A DNA stretch of 64,000 nucleotides from Limnohabitans sp. MMS-10A-192 (GCF_003063335.1 NZ_NERX01000003.1:310001-374000); one strand, 5' to 3'. Shown: positions 25,247 through 35,331, counted from the stretch's first letter. Notes: generated by a model from the letters alone, not told the origin. Numbers and translations are program-made.

Positions 25247-25720
25247 TCATGCTTTTGAAGGTTTCTGCGTGGCCAACATCGTGCCACGGCACTTGTTTGC
25301 GCCGCATCGGCAGGCATAACGCGCCTTGAGCGCATCGCTCATCGGTTCGTCGCTGACCAAGCCATAGTCAAAAGTCAACTCTTCCCCGCGAAACACTGGC
25401 CTGCGCGTCTTGATGAAGATGCGGCCCTTGACCTCGTCGGGCACGCAGTTGGGACGGCACGAATGGTTGATCCAACGCGAATCGTTGCCGCCGCGCACGG
25501 CATCGATCACCCGCTCGTCGTCGAGCTGAAAATAAAACGTGTGGTTCGGATCGCTGGGGTCATGCGGATGACGCGCAATCGCCTCGGCCATCGAGATCAT
25601 CTCGCCCACATACTCGATCACCGTCTCGCCCGCAGCCATGTGGCGCGTGGCGAACACGCCTTTGCCGTGGACGGGGGAGATTTCAACGGCCACATGCGCC
25701 AGAGGCTGGGCGAGGCTCAT
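25247..25720 (-). CDS. SET-domain protein (putative protein-lysine methyltransferase)
   Basis: A 157-aa protein that is almost entirely a SET domain: VHGKGVFATRHMAAGETVIEY (SAM-binding G-x-G region), RWINHSCRPNC (the RxxNHSC..N catalytic knot), GEELTFDYGL, and a post-SET-like CRCGANKCRGTM with zinc-type cysteines. SET proteins methylate lysines; the bacterial substrate is unknown. Its ATG overlaps the stop of the upstream lipoprotein gene by 4 bp. Confidence 0.9.
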   Translation of the reverse strand: MSLAQPLAHVAVEISPVHGKGVFATRHMAAGETVIEYVGEMISMAEAIARHPHDPSDPNHTFYFQLDDERVIDAVRGGNDSRWINHSCRPNCVPDEVKGRIFIKTRRPVFRGEELTFDYGLVSDEPMSDALKARYACRCGANKCRGTMLATQKPSKA

Positions 25721-27429
25721 CGCCCGCTGACCACGGCATGTTTGCCCGAAACCGCACCTCGCGCGCCCAGATCGATCACATCGATGCCCGCGCTGCTGGC
25801 ATCCAGACTGAACTGATTGCCGTCCGCAAGGCGGGTCAGTCTGAGCGTGACTTTGTCCGACACCAAACTCGGGATGACCGAGGTCAGTCTGAAATTGTTG
25901 CTGGTGTAACCCGTCAAATCGATTTCCCTGAAACCATCGGGTCGGTCTGTCCATTCCACCCCGTTGACCACCTTGTCAGCGGCAAAAATTTTCAGATTCA
26001 TCAAACCCTGACTGTCATAGAAATCAGGCTGGATGGTGGAAACAAAAATCTTGTTTTGAGTCGTGTACAGCAAGGTCGGTCTGTAATTGCTGGGCATGCT
26101 GACGTTCAGTGCAGACTCGGTGTCAGGCATGAAGGTCCGGTCCGATGCATCCACTTGCTTGGCCAAGCTGCGGGTCACCACCGTCATCTGCCCGGGTGTC
26201 CAATCCTTGACCCAGTAAATTGTCGACAAATCGCTTTTCACACCCGCAGTGCCAAAGAACGAAATGCTGGTGGGCCCATGGTCTTCGTAATCGATGGCAT
26301 CGCCCCGCACAGTGCCCTTGATCAACAAACTGTTGTAGTACGCCCCGGCAAATCTTTGGTAGCGGTTGACGGAGATGACGTAATAGAAAACCTTGACACT
26401 GGGGTCTTGCGAGCCTGAAAAAGCAATGTTTTGCGAGCCCCCATCGGTGATGGCTTCACCCCCCACTGCCAAATTGTTTTTGGCCCAAGTGAAGATGGGG
26501 GAATTGACACCGTCATAGCCATATTCGACCGCATTGTTGATCAGAACGACCTGCTGAGCCGCTACGCCGGGGAAGACATCTTTAACCCCCACGTAATAAG
26601 TGAAGTAGCGGCGCGAGCCCATCGGGGCAACCAAGTCCATGCGGCTGACGATCATGTCACCGTTTTCCAACTGCTGATAACCGTCAAATGACAAGGTGCG
26701 CGGATTGCCCCCCTCGGACAAATAGGCCAGCTGCCCCACAGGCACGGCCGCGCTCAGGTCGATCCTGTAGACACCGTCGTAGCCCTTTGTGCGGGTGCCA
26801 TCGTCACTGAACGCCACAAAAAAGTATTTGCTGTTGTCCGTGATTTTTCCGCCCAGCGATTTCAAACTCGCCAAGCCTGCAAACGCCTGGCTGAACTTGA
26901 ACTCCGGCGCTCCCGCGTTTGCGCTCACGCTCGCAGGGATGCCCACCTCCAGGCAGTGCAACTTCCCGCCAGCCTTGGGCATCAAAACGATGTCACATTT
27001 CTTGCTGCCCTGGTAAATATTTTTGGCCTGCGCGGCGATGTAAGGCCCGACCTCTTGCGAACTGGTGAAGCACGGCTTGTCGTCCTCCTTGGCGGTCAAC
27101 GGCAGTTTTTTGTATTGCTTGGTGACCGAGGAACTGTCGATCGCCACGGGTTTGACGTTGTCGTTGCAGCTGGTGAGACTTTGGGCAAAGGCCGAAGGGA
27201 ATAAATCACGGATCTTCAAGCGTGCCAGCCAGGACTCCAGGCTGAATCCAGCGGTGATCACCTGGCCGTTGACCAGCGTCGTATCGGCAAAGGTGTTCTT
27301 GTACAAAGACAGATCCATCACCGACGGCGCCAATTGAGGGCTGCTCGTCACGGCAGTGCCACCGCCACCCCCGCAAGCAAACAAAATCGACATGCTGGCG
27401 AGGGTCAGAAAACACTTCAAAAATTTCAT
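25717..27429 (-). CDS. Large lipoprotein of unknown function
   Basis: About 570 aa. A signal peptide MKFLKCFLTLASMSILFAC ends in a lipobox and is followed by a Gly tract (GGGGG) and a beta-rich secreted domain (FFVAFSDDGTRTKGYDGVYR, IYWVKDWTPGQMTVVTRSL, SVIPSLVSDKVTLRL). Four or more cysteines suggest disulfides. I do not recognise a family. An alternative start at ATG 27444 adds five residues. It is translationally coupled to the SET-domain gene, an odd pairing of a cell-surface protein with a cytoplasmic enzyme. Confidence 0.75.
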   Translation of the reverse strand: MKFLKCFLTLASMSILFACGGGGGTAVTSSPQLAPSVMDLSLYKNTFADTTLVNGQVITAGFSLESWLARLKIRDLFPSAFAQSLTSCNDNVKPVAIDSSSVTKQYKKLPLTAKEDDKPCFTSSQEVGPYIAAQAKNIYQGSKKCDIVLMPKAGGKLHCLEVGIPASVSANAGAPEFKFSQAFAGLASLKSLGGKITDNSKYFFVAFSDDGTRTKGYDGVYRIDLSAAVPVGQLAYLSEGGNPRTLSFDGYQQLENGDMIVSRMDLVAPMGSRRYFTYYVGVKDVFPGVAAQQVVLINNAVEYGYDGVNSPIFTWAKNNLAVGGEAITDGGSQNIAFSGSQDPSVKVFYYVISVNRYQRFAGAYYNSLLIKGTVRGDAIDYEDHGPTSISFFGTAGVKSDLSTIYWVKDWTPGQMTVVTRSLAKQVDASDRTFMPDTESALNVSMPSNYRPTLLYTTQNKIFVSTIQPDFYDSQGLMNLKIFAADKVVNGVEWTDRPDGFREIDLTGYTSNNFRLTSVIPSLVSDKVTLRLTRLADGNQFSLDASSAGIDVIDLGARGAVSGKHAVVSGR

Positions 27430-27543
27430 CGCGGACTTTCTCATGAACGAGATCTGATGCCGCGAATATACGACTTTCGAGAAAGGGGTCTTGGCAGCGA
27501 AACAGCACAACACGGTACTGCTTCACGCCAATCCCCCGTCCCG

Positions 27544-29406
27544 TCACTCCACCGTCACGCTCTTGGCCAGGTTACGCGGCTTGTCCACATCAGTGCCCCT
27601 TGCACAAGCCGTGTGATAGCTCAGCAGCTGCAGCGGCACCACGTGCAGGATGGGTGACAGCACGCCGTAGTGCTCGGGCATGCGGATCACGTTCACACCT
27701 TCGCTGCTTTCGATCTTCGTGTCGCCATCGGCCAGCACATACAGCACGCCGCCACGGGCGCGGACTTCTTGCATGTTGCTCTTGAGCTTTTCCAAGAGTT
27801 GGTCGTTGGGGGCCACGGTCACCACGGGCATGGCGCTGGTCACCAGGGCCAGCGGGCCGTGTTTGAGCTCGCCTGCGGCATAGGCTTCGGCGTGGATGTA
27901 GGTGATTTCTTTGAGCTTGAGCGCGCCTTCCAAAGCAATCGGGTAGTGCGTGCCCCGGCCCAAGAACAGCGCGTTTTCTTTGCTCGCGAATTCTTCGGCC
28001 CAGGCGATGATTTGCGGCTCCAGCGCCAGCACGGCTTGGAGCGCGGCGGGCAGGTGGCGCATGGCTTTGATGTGTCCGGCCTCTTCTTCGTCGCTCAGGC
28101 GGCCTTTGGTCTGCGCCAGCGCCAGCGTCAGCAAGAACAAGCCTGCCAGCTGCGTGGTGAAGGCTTTGGTGGAGGCCACACCGATCTCGGCCCCGGCGCG
28201 GGTCACATAGGCGTGTTTGCACTCGCGCACCATGGCGCTGGTGGACACATTGCAAATGGTGAGCGTGTGCGTCATGCCCAGGCTTTGCGCGTGGCGCAGC
28301 GCGGCCAGGGTGTCGGCGGTCTCGCCGCTTTGGGTGATGGTGACGATCAGCGTGTTGGGGTTGGGCACCGATTCGCGGTAGCGGTATTCGCTGGCGATCT
28401 CGACCTGGCAGGGCACTTTGGCAATGGCTTCGATCCAGTACTTGGCCACGCAGCCGCTGTAGTAGCTGGTGCCGCAGGCCAATATCAGCACGTTGTCGAT
28501 GGCCTTGAAGGTGGAATACGCGCCGTCGCCAAACAACTCGGGCGTGATGCCCTCAACACCTTCGAGCGTGTCGGCAATGGCGCGGGGCTGTTCGAAGATT
28601 TCTTTTTGCATGTAGTGGCGATAAGGCCCCAGCTCGGCCGCGCCGCTGTGGGCGTGCACGGTCTTCACGGCGCGGGTCACGGCCTTGTGATCGCGGTCCA
28701 CCACCCAGTATTTGCCCAGCTGAATGTCGACCACATCGCCTTCTTCCAAATAAACAATCTGGTCGGTCACACCGGCCAGTGCCATCGCGTCGCTGGCCAA
28801 AAAGGTTTCGCCCTGGCCCACGCCCAAGATGAGCGGCGAGCCTGCACGGGCGCCGATCACGCGCTGCGGCTCGTCTTTGTGGAACACAGCAATCGCGTAC
28901 GCGCCATGCAGCTGCCGGATGGCGGTTTTGACGGCTTCAAAAATGTCCCCGTCGTACACGCTGTCCACCAGGTGGGCGATGACTTCGGTGTCGGTCTGGC
29001 TCAAAAACACATAGCCCTTGGCTTGCAGGGCGGCGCGCAGTTCTTCGTGGTTTTCGATGATGCCGTTGTGCACCAAAGCCACTTTGCCCGGCTTGGTGTC
29101 GGCTGCGCCCGTGCCGTGGCTGAAGTGCGGGTGCGCGTTGTGCACGGCGGGCGCGCCGTGTGTGGCCCAGCGGGTGTGGGCAATGCCGGTGCCGCCTTCG
29201 ATGTGGTCGGCGGTGACCTGGTCCATCAGCTCGGCCACACGCGAGGTGCTGCGGGCGCGTTGCAAACCGCCTGTGCCACCGCTCAAGCTGGCCGCGTGCA
29301 CGGCCACGCCGCAGGAGTCATAGCCCCGGTATTCGAGCCGTTGCAGACCTTGCACGAGGATGGGAACGATGTTGCGGGAAGAAACGGCGCCGACGATGCC
29401 ACACAT
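27544..29406 (-). CDS. glmS: Glutamine-fructose-6-phosphate aminotransferase
   Basis: A 620-aa enzyme making glucosamine-6-phosphate, the first step to UDP-GlcNAc for peptidoglycan and LPS. The N-terminal glutaminase domain starts MCGIVGAV with the catalytic Cys2. Two SIS isomerase domains follow ([47 protein letters not shown]). The C-terminus LAKSVTVE is typical. Its initiator Met would have to be removed to free Cys2. Divergent from the Lrp-type gene with a 390-bp repeat-rich gap. Confidence 0.97.
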   Translation of the reverse strand: MCGIVGAVSSRNIVPILVQGLQRLEYRGYDSCGVAVHAASLSGGTGGLQRARSTSRVAELMDQVTADHIEGGTGIAHTRWATHGAPAVHNAHPHFSHGTGAADTKPGKVALVHNGIIENHEELRAALQAKGYVFLSQTDTEVIAHLVDSVYDGDIFEAVKTAIRQLHGAYAIAVFHKDEPQRVIGARAGSPLILGVGQGETFLASDAMALAGVTDQIVYLEEGDVVDIQLGKYWVVDRDHKAVTRAVKTVHAHSGAAELGPYRHYMQKEIFEQPRAIADTLEGVEGITPELFGDGAYSTFKAIDNVLILACGTSYYSGCVAKYWIEAIAKVPCQVEIASEYRYRESVPNPNTLIVTITQSGETADTLAALRHAQSLGMTHTLTICNVSTSAMVRECKHAYVTRAGAEIGVASTKAFTTQLAGLFLLTLALAQTKGRLSDEEEAGHIKAMRHLPAALQAVLALEPQIIAWAEEFASKENALFLGRGTHYPIALEGALKLKEITYIHAEAYAAGELKHGPLALVTSAMPVVTVAPNDQLLEKLKSNMQEVRARGGVLYVLADGDTKIESSEGVNVIRMPEHYGVLSPILHVVPLQLLSYHTACARGTDVDKPRNLAKSVTVE

Positions 29407-29560
29407 AGAGATGCTCCAGAACAGGAAAGTGGGGGGATGTTAGAGTGGGCAACAAGAAATTTCAGATCAATTATTAAAGCAATTTGTATTTATATTTCTT
29501 GTACTGGCATAAATGAAATAAAATTTCAAATGATTGAAGCTTTTAAATGAAAAAACTGAA

Positions 29561-29752
29561 CTACCGCGTCGCAAGCTCTGCTGCTGGATCGCCACGTCGC
29601 AAGCTCCTCGCGATGACAAATTAGAGGCAAGCTGTTCGCGATGACAAATGTGAGGCAAGCGCCTCGCGATGACGGAATGGGTACTGCCAGTCACTTTCTG
29701 TGTCTTGGCGATGCCTTTGATCTGTCATTGCGAGCGAAGCGTGGCAATCCAG
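29561..29752. repeat. Dispersed repeat family A cluster between glmS and Lrp gene
   Basis: Several tandem partial copies face one way (CGCGTCGCAAGCTC..., AAGCTCCTCGCGATGACAAA, GAGGCAAGCTGTTCGCGATG, GAGGCAAGCGCCTCGCGATG) at 29561-29674. An inverted full copy (TCATTGCGAGCGAAGCGTGG) lies at 29723-29752. It fills most of the 388-bp gap between the two genes; no other gene is seen there. Confidence 0.8.
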
Positions 29753-29794
29753 TGTTTGCACCAGCACCTCATCAGCACCATCACAAAGGCTCCC

Positions 29795-30304
29795 ATGAAC
29801 CCCATAGAACTTGACGCCATCGACCTGCAACTGCTGGACAGCCTGCAGCGCGACGCCAGCCTGAGCAACGTGGCCTTGGCCGAGAAGGTCAACGTCTCGC
29901 CGCCCACCTGCCTGCGCCGCGTCAAGCGCCTGGTCGACGGCGGCTGGATCGAGCGGCAAATCGCCGTGCTCAATGCTGACCAATTGGGCGCCGCACTGGG
30001 CCATGGCCTCACGGCACTGGTGGAGGTGTCGCTGGACAAACAAGGCGCCGAGCACCTCGACGCCTTTGAAACCCGCGCCGTGGCGCACGACGCTGTGCAG
30101 CAATGCTGGCGCGTCTCGCCCGGCCCCGACTTCATGCTGGTCGTGCAGGCCGCTGACATGCCGCACTACCTGAGCATCAGCCAGGCGCTGTTCACGCAAG
30201 ACGCCAACGTGCGCAACGTCAAAGCCTTCTTCTCGACCAAGCGCGCCAAGTTCACCACCACTTGGCCAGTTTTGGATCGCCGCATCGCAGGCGCGTCCAG
30301 ATGA
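29795..30304 (+). CDS. Lrp/AsnC family transcriptional regulator
   Basis: A 169-aa regulator: N-terminal winged helix (LDAIDLQLLDSLQRDASLSN, VALAEKVNVSPPTCLRRVKR) and C-terminal RAM/AsnC effector domain (residues ~75-150, HGLTALVEVSLDKQGAEHL, DFMLVVQAADMPHYL). Members sense amino acids. The start at 29795 has AAAGG upstream. It is divergent from glmS across a repeat cluster. The target and ligand are not evident. Confidence 0.9.
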   Translation: MNPIELDAIDLQLLDSLQRDASLSNVALAEKVNVSPPTCLRRVKRLVDGGWIERQIAVLNADQLGAALGHGLTALVEVSLDKQGAEHLDAFETRAVAHDAVQQCWRVSPGPDFMLVVQAADMPHYLSISQALFTQDANVRNVKAFFSTKRAKFTTTWPVLDRRIAGASR

Positions 30305-30352
30305 GGTCCCTGCCGATCATGTGCAAACGCAGCGACGTACCAACCCGATGAA

Positions 30353-31564
30353 TCAGCGCTCTCCCAGTGACTGGCTGAAGGTTTTGACGATGGGCTTGGT
30401 CAGGTACTGAAACACGGTGCGTTGGCCGGTTTTGACTTCGATGGTGGCCGTCATGCCGGGCTGGATTTCGAGCTTTTCGTTGGGGCGCCCGCTGAACTGG
30501 CGGCCCGTGGTGCGCACTTGGGCGCGGTAATACGGTTGCTCGCCTTGGCGCAGGTCTTCGCTCAGGGTGTCGGCGCTGATGTAGGTGAGCTTGCCGGACA
30601 GTTCGCCGTAGACGGTGTAGTCGTAGGCGTCGATCTTGACGCGCACGTCTTGCCCGGGTTTGAGGAAGGCGATGTCGGCGGGCGAGACTTTGGCCTGGAT
30701 GACGAGGTCGTCTTCGAGCGGGACGATTTGCATGACTTCTTCACCAGGACGGATCACGCCGCCCAAGGTGGTGATGCGCACGTTTTTGACAACACCGTGC
30801 ACAGGCGCACGCAGCTCGGTCAGCTCGAGCTGGCTTTTGCGTTGGGCCATGTTTTGCTGCACGCCGGCCAGGTCTTCTTGGGCTTTGCCCAGTTCGGCTT
30901 GGGCGTCCTGGAAGTATTTGTTGCGCTTGTTGGTGGCTTGCGATTTGAGCTCGGCCACTTGGCGTTGCAGGCGCAGGATGTCGGTTTGGCTGACGTCGCC
31001 GGTTTTGAGCAGGGGCTGCGTCATGGCCAGTTCTTTTTCAACCAGCGCGATCATGCCGTCGAGCGCGGCGATGTCTTCACGGATGGCGGCTTGGCGCTTT
31101 TTGAAGAGCATGCCTTGGCTTTGCGTGAAGTCGGGGTAGTCTTTGAGCTCGGGCGGGAATTTCAGCTCGGTGCCGAGCACTTCGGCTTGCAGGCGGGCCA
31201 CGGTGGCGGCCAGGCCTGCGGCTTTGGCACGGGCTTCGAGGTAGCTGGTTTCAAAGCGGGTTTTTTCGAACTGCAACAAGACCTGCCCGGCCTCGACGGT
31301 GTCGCCTTCTTTGACCAGCAGGTCGGCGATGGTGCCGCCTTCTTGTGATTGGATGATTTGCGTGCGCGAGCTGGCAATGACCGAGCCGGGGGCGCGGGTG
31401 ATTTGGTCCAGGCTGGCCCACAGCGACCACAGCACAAAGATGAGCAAGGTGAAGAAGGTGATCCAGACCGTCAGGCGCAGGCCGCCGACCTTGAAGGGCG
31501 CGGCGGGTGCGAAGCGCGGGTTGATGACGGCAGTGCGGTGTTTGAAGACCCAGAACAGGTTCAT
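30353..31564 (-). CDS. HlyD-family membrane fusion protein (type I secretion)
   Basis: A 403-aa periplasmic adaptor. One N-terminal transmembrane helix (VWITFFTLLIFVLWSLWASL), a lipoyl-like hairpin (QSQEGGTIADLLVKEGDTVE, AGQVLLQFE), a long coiled coil (~105-260) and a beta-barrel region ending with the family tail (KLEIQPGMTATIEVKTGQRT, VFQYLTKPI). It bridges the ABC exporter and TolC. Its ATG overlaps the ABC stop by 4 bp. Third gene of the operon. Confidence 0.93.
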   Translation of the reverse strand: MNLFWVFKHRTAVINPRFAPAAPFKVGGLRLTVWITFFTLLIFVLWSLWASLDQITRAPGSVIASSRTQIIQSQEGGTIADLLVKEGDTVEAGQVLLQFEKTRFETSYLEARAKAAGLAATVARLQAEVLGTELKFPPELKDYPDFTQSQGMLFKKRQAAIREDIAALDGMIALVEKELAMTQPLLKTGDVSQTDILRLQRQVAELKSQATNKRNKYFQDAQAELGKAQEDLAGVQQNMAQRKSQLELTELRAPVHGVVKNVRITTLGGVIRPGEEVMQIVPLEDDLVIQAKVSPADIAFLKPGQDVRVKIDAYDYTVYGELSGKLTYISADTLSEDLRQGEQPYYRAQVRTTGRQFSGRPNEKLEIQPGMTATIEVKTGQRTVFQYLTKPIVKTFSQSLGER

Positions 31565-33762
31565 GCTTTGGCCTCGGCGGGGGCGGATGGATGGGTTTCG
31601 GTGCTGACAGTGGCTGTGCCGCGCAGGCGGGCGAGCACGGCGTCACGCGGGCCGTCGAGCACGATGCGGCCTTTGTCGACCACGATGACGCGGCTGACAT
31701 AGGCCAGCAGTGCGGGCTTGTGGGTAACCACGACCAGCAGCGACTCGGGGGCGAGTTCGTTGAAGAGGTGGTGCATGACGCGGTTTTCGAGTTGCGCGTC
31801 CATGGAGGCGGTGGGCTCGTCCAGCAGCATGATGCGCGGTTGTTGCAGCAGCATGCGGGTGATGCCCACCAGCTGGCGTTGGCCGCCCGAGAGGCCTTTG
31901 CCGCCTTCGGAGATTTCCAACTCCATGCCTTTGGGGTGGTTCTGGATGACTTGGTCCAGACCGGTCATGGCGGCGGCGCGCAGGATTTGGCTGTCGCTTG
32001 GAGATGGCATGCCGAGCGTGAGGTTTTCTCGCAGGGTGCCTTGGAACAGGCGCACGTCTTGCGGCAGGTAGCCCATGTGTTCGCGCACAAATTCGGGGGC
32101 CAGTTGGGTCACATCCACGTTGTCCAGAAACACATGGCCTGCGCTGGGTTTGTACAGGCCCGACAAGATCTTGATGAGGGTGGATTTGCCTGAGCCCACG
32201 GCGCCGAGGATGGCCACGCGCTCGCCCGGGGCAAAGGCCAGTGCGGGCACCTCGAGGATGGGATGTTTGTCGCTGTAGACAAAGGCAATTTTGTCGAGGC
32301 GGACTTGGCCTTGGCAGCTTTGCGGCACGACCAGGCGGGTGGCCGGGTCGCGGTCGCTGGGCATGGCCATGATGCCGTCGAGCCCCTTGAGGGCGATTTG
32401 CGCGTGCTTCCATTGCACGATGAGGCCGGGGAACTGCGCCAGCGGCGACAGGGCGCGGCCGCTGATGATGGTGCAAGCGATCAGGCCGCCCATGGTGAGG
32501 TCGCCGATGGTGATGATGTAGGCGCCCATGGCGACCATGCCCACGTAGGTGATTTGCTGCATGACTTGCGTGACGTTGGTCGACAGAGTCGACAGGGCAC
32601 GCATGTGCAGCTCGCCTTGGGCGATGGTGGCCGTGAGGTGGCGCCAGCGGTCGAGTTGTTTCCACTCGCCGTTGGCGGCTTTGATGGATTCGATGCCGTC
32701 GATGGCTTCGATCAGCAGGCCGTTTTTGCGGTTGGATTCGGCCATGTGCATGGCGGTGTATTTTTCGATCGGCTTGCGAAACGACAGGCCCACCAAGATG
32801 GCCAACGGCACCATGACCAGTGGCACCAGCGCCACTTGCCACGAGATCATGGCGATGACGAGCACAAACAGCAGCGCAAACGGCGCGTCGGCCAGGATGA
32901 ACAAGGTGGACGAGGTGAGGAAGCTGCGCACCGATTCGAAGTGGCGGATTTGCGAGGCGAAGGTGCCCACGGTGCGGGGGCGTGCATCCATGCGGATGTC
33001 GAGGGCTTTGCCAAAGAAGACAGCGGACAACTCTTGGTCGATGGCTTTGCAGGCGCGCTCGACCATGTGGGCGCGCACTTGTTTGATGAGCAGCTCCAGC
33101 GCAATGGAGATCAGCACGCCGATGGTGAGCACCAGCAGCGTGGAGTAGCCTTTGCTGGGCACCACGCGGTCATACACCTGCATGGAGTACATGGCCGCCA
33201 GCAGGCCGATGAAGCTGATGATGAAGGTGGCAAAGACAGCGTCCATGAAGGACGAGCGGTAGCGGCTGAGCGCAAAGACAAACCATTCGCCTGCACTTTG
33301 GGGGCCGGTGTGTTGTTCTGTGTCTTGCACCGAGGTGACGTGCAGGGCGAGGATGTGGCCTTTTTCCAGCGCCAGCAGGCTGACTTCGCCGACGCGGCCG
33401 GTGTGGTCTTCGGTGGTGCAGCCGCCGTGGCTGAGTTTGCCGCGCAGCATGAGCACTTGGGAGCCGTCTTCGGACACCCAGACCAGCGGGAATTGGCCTT
33501 TGCTCAGTTGCAGGGCCGCCACTTCGCTGATGGCGGCCGATGCGAAGTGCACGCTCCACAGCTCGATGGCGCGGTGCTTGCGGCTGAGGCTGGCCACATC
33601 GACGCCGTCGGCGGTTTGGTGGACCATGCCAAAGCGGTAGGCGGGCACCGAGTGGCCTTGCAGCGCGGCCAGGCGCGAGAGCAAGGCGGCGAGTTCGGGG
33701 TCTTGCTGGTAGCTGGGCTGCGCATGGCCCCGGGGGCTGAGGGATGAAGACGTGTCAGTCAT
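31561..33762 (-). CDS. Type I secretion ABC transporter (LapB/HlyB type)
   Basis: A 733-aa exporter: N-terminal C39-like domain without the catalytic Cys (residues ~20-150; the type that binds unfolded substrate), six transmembrane helices (~165-450, SSFMDAVFATFIISFIGLLA), and an ATPase with Walker A GAVGSGKST, signature GLSGGQRQLVGITRM, Walker B RIMLLDEPTAS. It energises export of large RTX/adhesin proteins. It overlaps the TolC-type gene by 8 bp and the HlyD gene by 4 bp. Confidence 0.94.
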   Translation of the reverse strand: MTDTSSSLSPRGHAQPSYQQDPELAALLSRLAALQGHSVPAYRFGMVHQTADGVDVASLSRKHRAIELWSVHFASAAISEVAALQLSKGQFPLVWVSEDGSQVLMLRGKLSHGGCTTEDHTGRVGEVSLLALEKGHILALHVTSVQDTEQHTGPQSAGEWFVFALSRYRSSFMDAVFATFIISFIGLLAAMYSMQVYDRVVPSKGYSTLLVLTIGVLISIALELLIKQVRAHMVERACKAIDQELSAVFFGKALDIRMDARPRTVGTFASQIRHFESVRSFLTSSTLFILADAPFALLFVLVIAMISWQVALVPLVMVPLAILVGLSFRKPIEKYTAMHMAESNRKNGLLIEAIDGIESIKAANGEWKQLDRWRHLTATIAQGELHMRALSTLSTNVTQVMQQITYVGMVAMGAYIITIGDLTMGGLIACTIISGRALSPLAQFPGLIVQWKHAQIALKGLDGIMAMPSDRDPATRLVVPQSCQGQVRLDKIAFVYSDKHPILEVPALAFAPGERVAILGAVGSGKSTLIKILSGLYKPSAGHVFLDNVDVTQLAPEFVREHMGYLPQDVRLFQGTLRENLTLGMPSPSDSQILRAAAMTGLDQVIQNHPKGMELEISEGGKGLSGGQRQLVGITRMLLQQPRIMLLDEPTASMDAQLENRVMHHLFNELAPESLLVVVTHKPALLAYVSRVIVVDKGRIVLDGPRDAVLARLRGTATVSTETHPSAPAEAKA

Positions 33763-35080
33763 GGAGCGCTGTGAGGTGTTGTGCGCTGATGTCGCCGGTC
33801 AGGATCATCAATCGCACTTTGGAAGATTGGTAGCCGAAGCGGGTGTCGGCATCGCTGTAGAGGGCTTGGGTTTTTTCGCGCTGGGCGTTGAGCACGTCGA
33901 GCCAGTTTTTGCGGCCGACCTGGTATTGGCGCAAATACGATTCGACGATTTCGGTGGTGCCGGCGAGCAAGGATTGGGAGGGCTCGAGCTGCGCTTGCAG
34001 CGCTTGGAGCTCGGACAGGCCCGCGCTGACTTGTGCGGTGAGGTTGCGCTCGAGGGTTTCGAGTTCTTGCTGGGTGGCTTCTTTGCGCGAGACCGCCGCT
34101 TGCACGCCGGTGCGTGCGCTCAGGCCCGCGCCAGACTGGAACTCGAGGCCCAAGTAGCCTTTGTTGCGGTCGTAGTTGGCGGGCACCAGCCCGCCCCAGG
34201 TGTGTTGAAAGCCCGCCACCACGGTGGGCCAGACCTGCGCCTTGCTGACGTTGATCTGGGCGTCGGCGCTGTCGATTTGCGACAGCAGGCGTTTGCGCTG
34301 GGCCGAGTGGGCGATGGCGCGCTCGAGCAGCACGCCTTCTGCGGGGGGGGTGAACACGATGTCGGCAGGCGCTTTGATGGGGCCATTGGGCGAACCATTG
34401 AGCGAGCCATTCAGGGCGCCGTTGAGCGGCACCGTCCATTGCGCCAAGGTGGTCAGCGACGCGTCGAGTTGCTTTTTGATCTGGATACGTTCGCTGATGG
34501 CTTGCTGCAAGCGGGCCAGGGCCAGGGTGGTGTCGGCGGGGGGGCTGATTTGGGCTTCGGTGCGGCGTTGAATCAGGCCCACCAGGCGTTCATGTTCGCT
34601 CACATTGAGGGTGGCGCTTTGCAGGCGGCGCTCCAGGCGCAAGGCTTCAAAGAAGGCGGTGGCCACTTGCGTGAGGGCATTGAGCTCGGCTTCGCGGATG
34701 CCGGCTTCGGCGGCGCGCAAATTGGCCTCGGACAGTTCGATGCGTGAGCTGAGTTTGCCGCCCGTCCAGAGGGGTTGCTCGACTTTGGCCAGGCTTTGGT
34801 TGAGGTTGGTGTCCGAGCGCAGTTGGGTGCTGACGGTGGGAAAGCGCCCCCACTGGGCCGATTCGACATCAAAACCCGCCGCTTGGGCTTGGCTGCGGGC
34901 TTGCAAGACGCTGGGGTGCCGGTCGGCACCGATTTCGAGCAGTTGTTTGAGGGTGAAGTCGGCCGCCAGGGCGGGTGAGCTGAGCCCGCCCAGCACGATG
35001 GCCCCCAGGCACACCGAGGACGCGATGGATTGGAGTCGGCGCGGCCATGTCGTGCGCGGTGAGAGTGCAGTGGAGGTCAT
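33755..35080 (-). CDS. TolC-family outer membrane efflux protein
   Basis: A 441-aa outer-membrane channel of the TolC family. A signal peptide ends near SSPALAADF. Two OEP helical repeats follow (ADRHPSVLQARSQAQAAGFD, ... SEANLRAAEAGIREAELNAL; and SQIDSADAQINVSKAQVWPT, ... GRKNWLDVLNAQREKTQAL). ATG 35080 is preferred; an in-frame GTG at 35116 has no ribosome site. The midpoint linker holds a 12-bp tandem repeat at 34379-34426. First gene of the type I secretion operon. Confidence 0.92.
   Translation of the reverse strand: MTSTALSPRTTWPRRLQSIASSVCLGAIVLGGLSSPALAADFTLKQLLEIGADRHPSVLQARSQAQAAGFDVESAQWGRFPTVSTQLRSDTNLNQSLAKVEQPLWTGGKLSSRIELSEANLRAAEAGIREAELNALTQVATAFFEALRLERRLQSATLNVSEHERLVGLIQRRTEAQISPPADTTLALARLQQAISERIQIKKQLDASLTTLAQWTVPLNGALNGSLNGSPNGPIKAPADIVFTPPAEGVLLERAIAHSAQRKRLLSQIDSADAQINVSKAQVWPTVVAGFQHTWGGLVPANYDRNKGYLGLEFQSGAGLSARTGVQAAVSRKEATQQELETLERNLTAQVSAGLSELQALQAQLEPSQSLLAGTTEIVESYLRQYQVGRKNWLDVLNAQREKTQALYSDADTRFGYQSSKVRLMILTGDISAQHLTALHD
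34379..34426 (-). repeat. Four 12-bp tandem units in the TolC-type gene
   Basis: On the coding strand CTCAACGGCGCC, CTGAATGGCTCG, CTCAATGGTTCG and CCCAATGGCCCC follow one another exactly, encoding LNGALNGSLNGSPNGP between the two OEP repeats. Confidence 0.85.
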
Positions 35081-35276
35081 GTATCGCTGGTGGCGGGGGA
35101 TTCGTGAACTTACCACTTAAATGAATATTAATTTATCCATTTACACTAGATTACAGATTTAATAAAACTAACTTTTGTCGTTTTGAAAGCCAAAAACTGC
35201 AAACAGACAACCGCACTTGAACCGATGAGAGAGGACAAACCCCCTCTCGACAAATAGGGGCTTGGCGCTATGATTG

Positions 35277-35292
35277 ACGTTTACGTAAACGT
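35277..35292. promoter_or_regulatory. Perfect palindromic operator upstream of icmF
   Basis: ACGTTTACGTAAACGT, a perfect 16-bp palindrome, 40 bp before the icmF start. It resembles the TTTACGT..ACGTAAA boxes described for LiuR, a MerR-type regulator of branched-chain amino acid catabolism. The assignment is inferred from pattern and the target gene. The rest of the 250-bp gap is AT-rich with no gene. Confidence 0.6.
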
Positions 35293-35331
35293 AACACCCA
35301 TTCAAACGCCTTTCTCGGCCCGGAGACCACC

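Noticed and set aside
27670..29550. 626-aa plus-strand ORF opposite glmS
   Set aside because: Antisense to a complete, highly conserved glmS; Gly/His/Val-rich low-information sequence.
29561..29674. Possible CRISPR-like tandem repeats
   Set aside because: Units are irregular in length and match the dispersed family A repeats seen elsewhere; there are no uniform spacers and no cas genes.
32263..33747. 494-aa plus-strand ORF opposite the ABC exporter
   Set aside because: Antisense to a well-conserved ABC gene; no domain.
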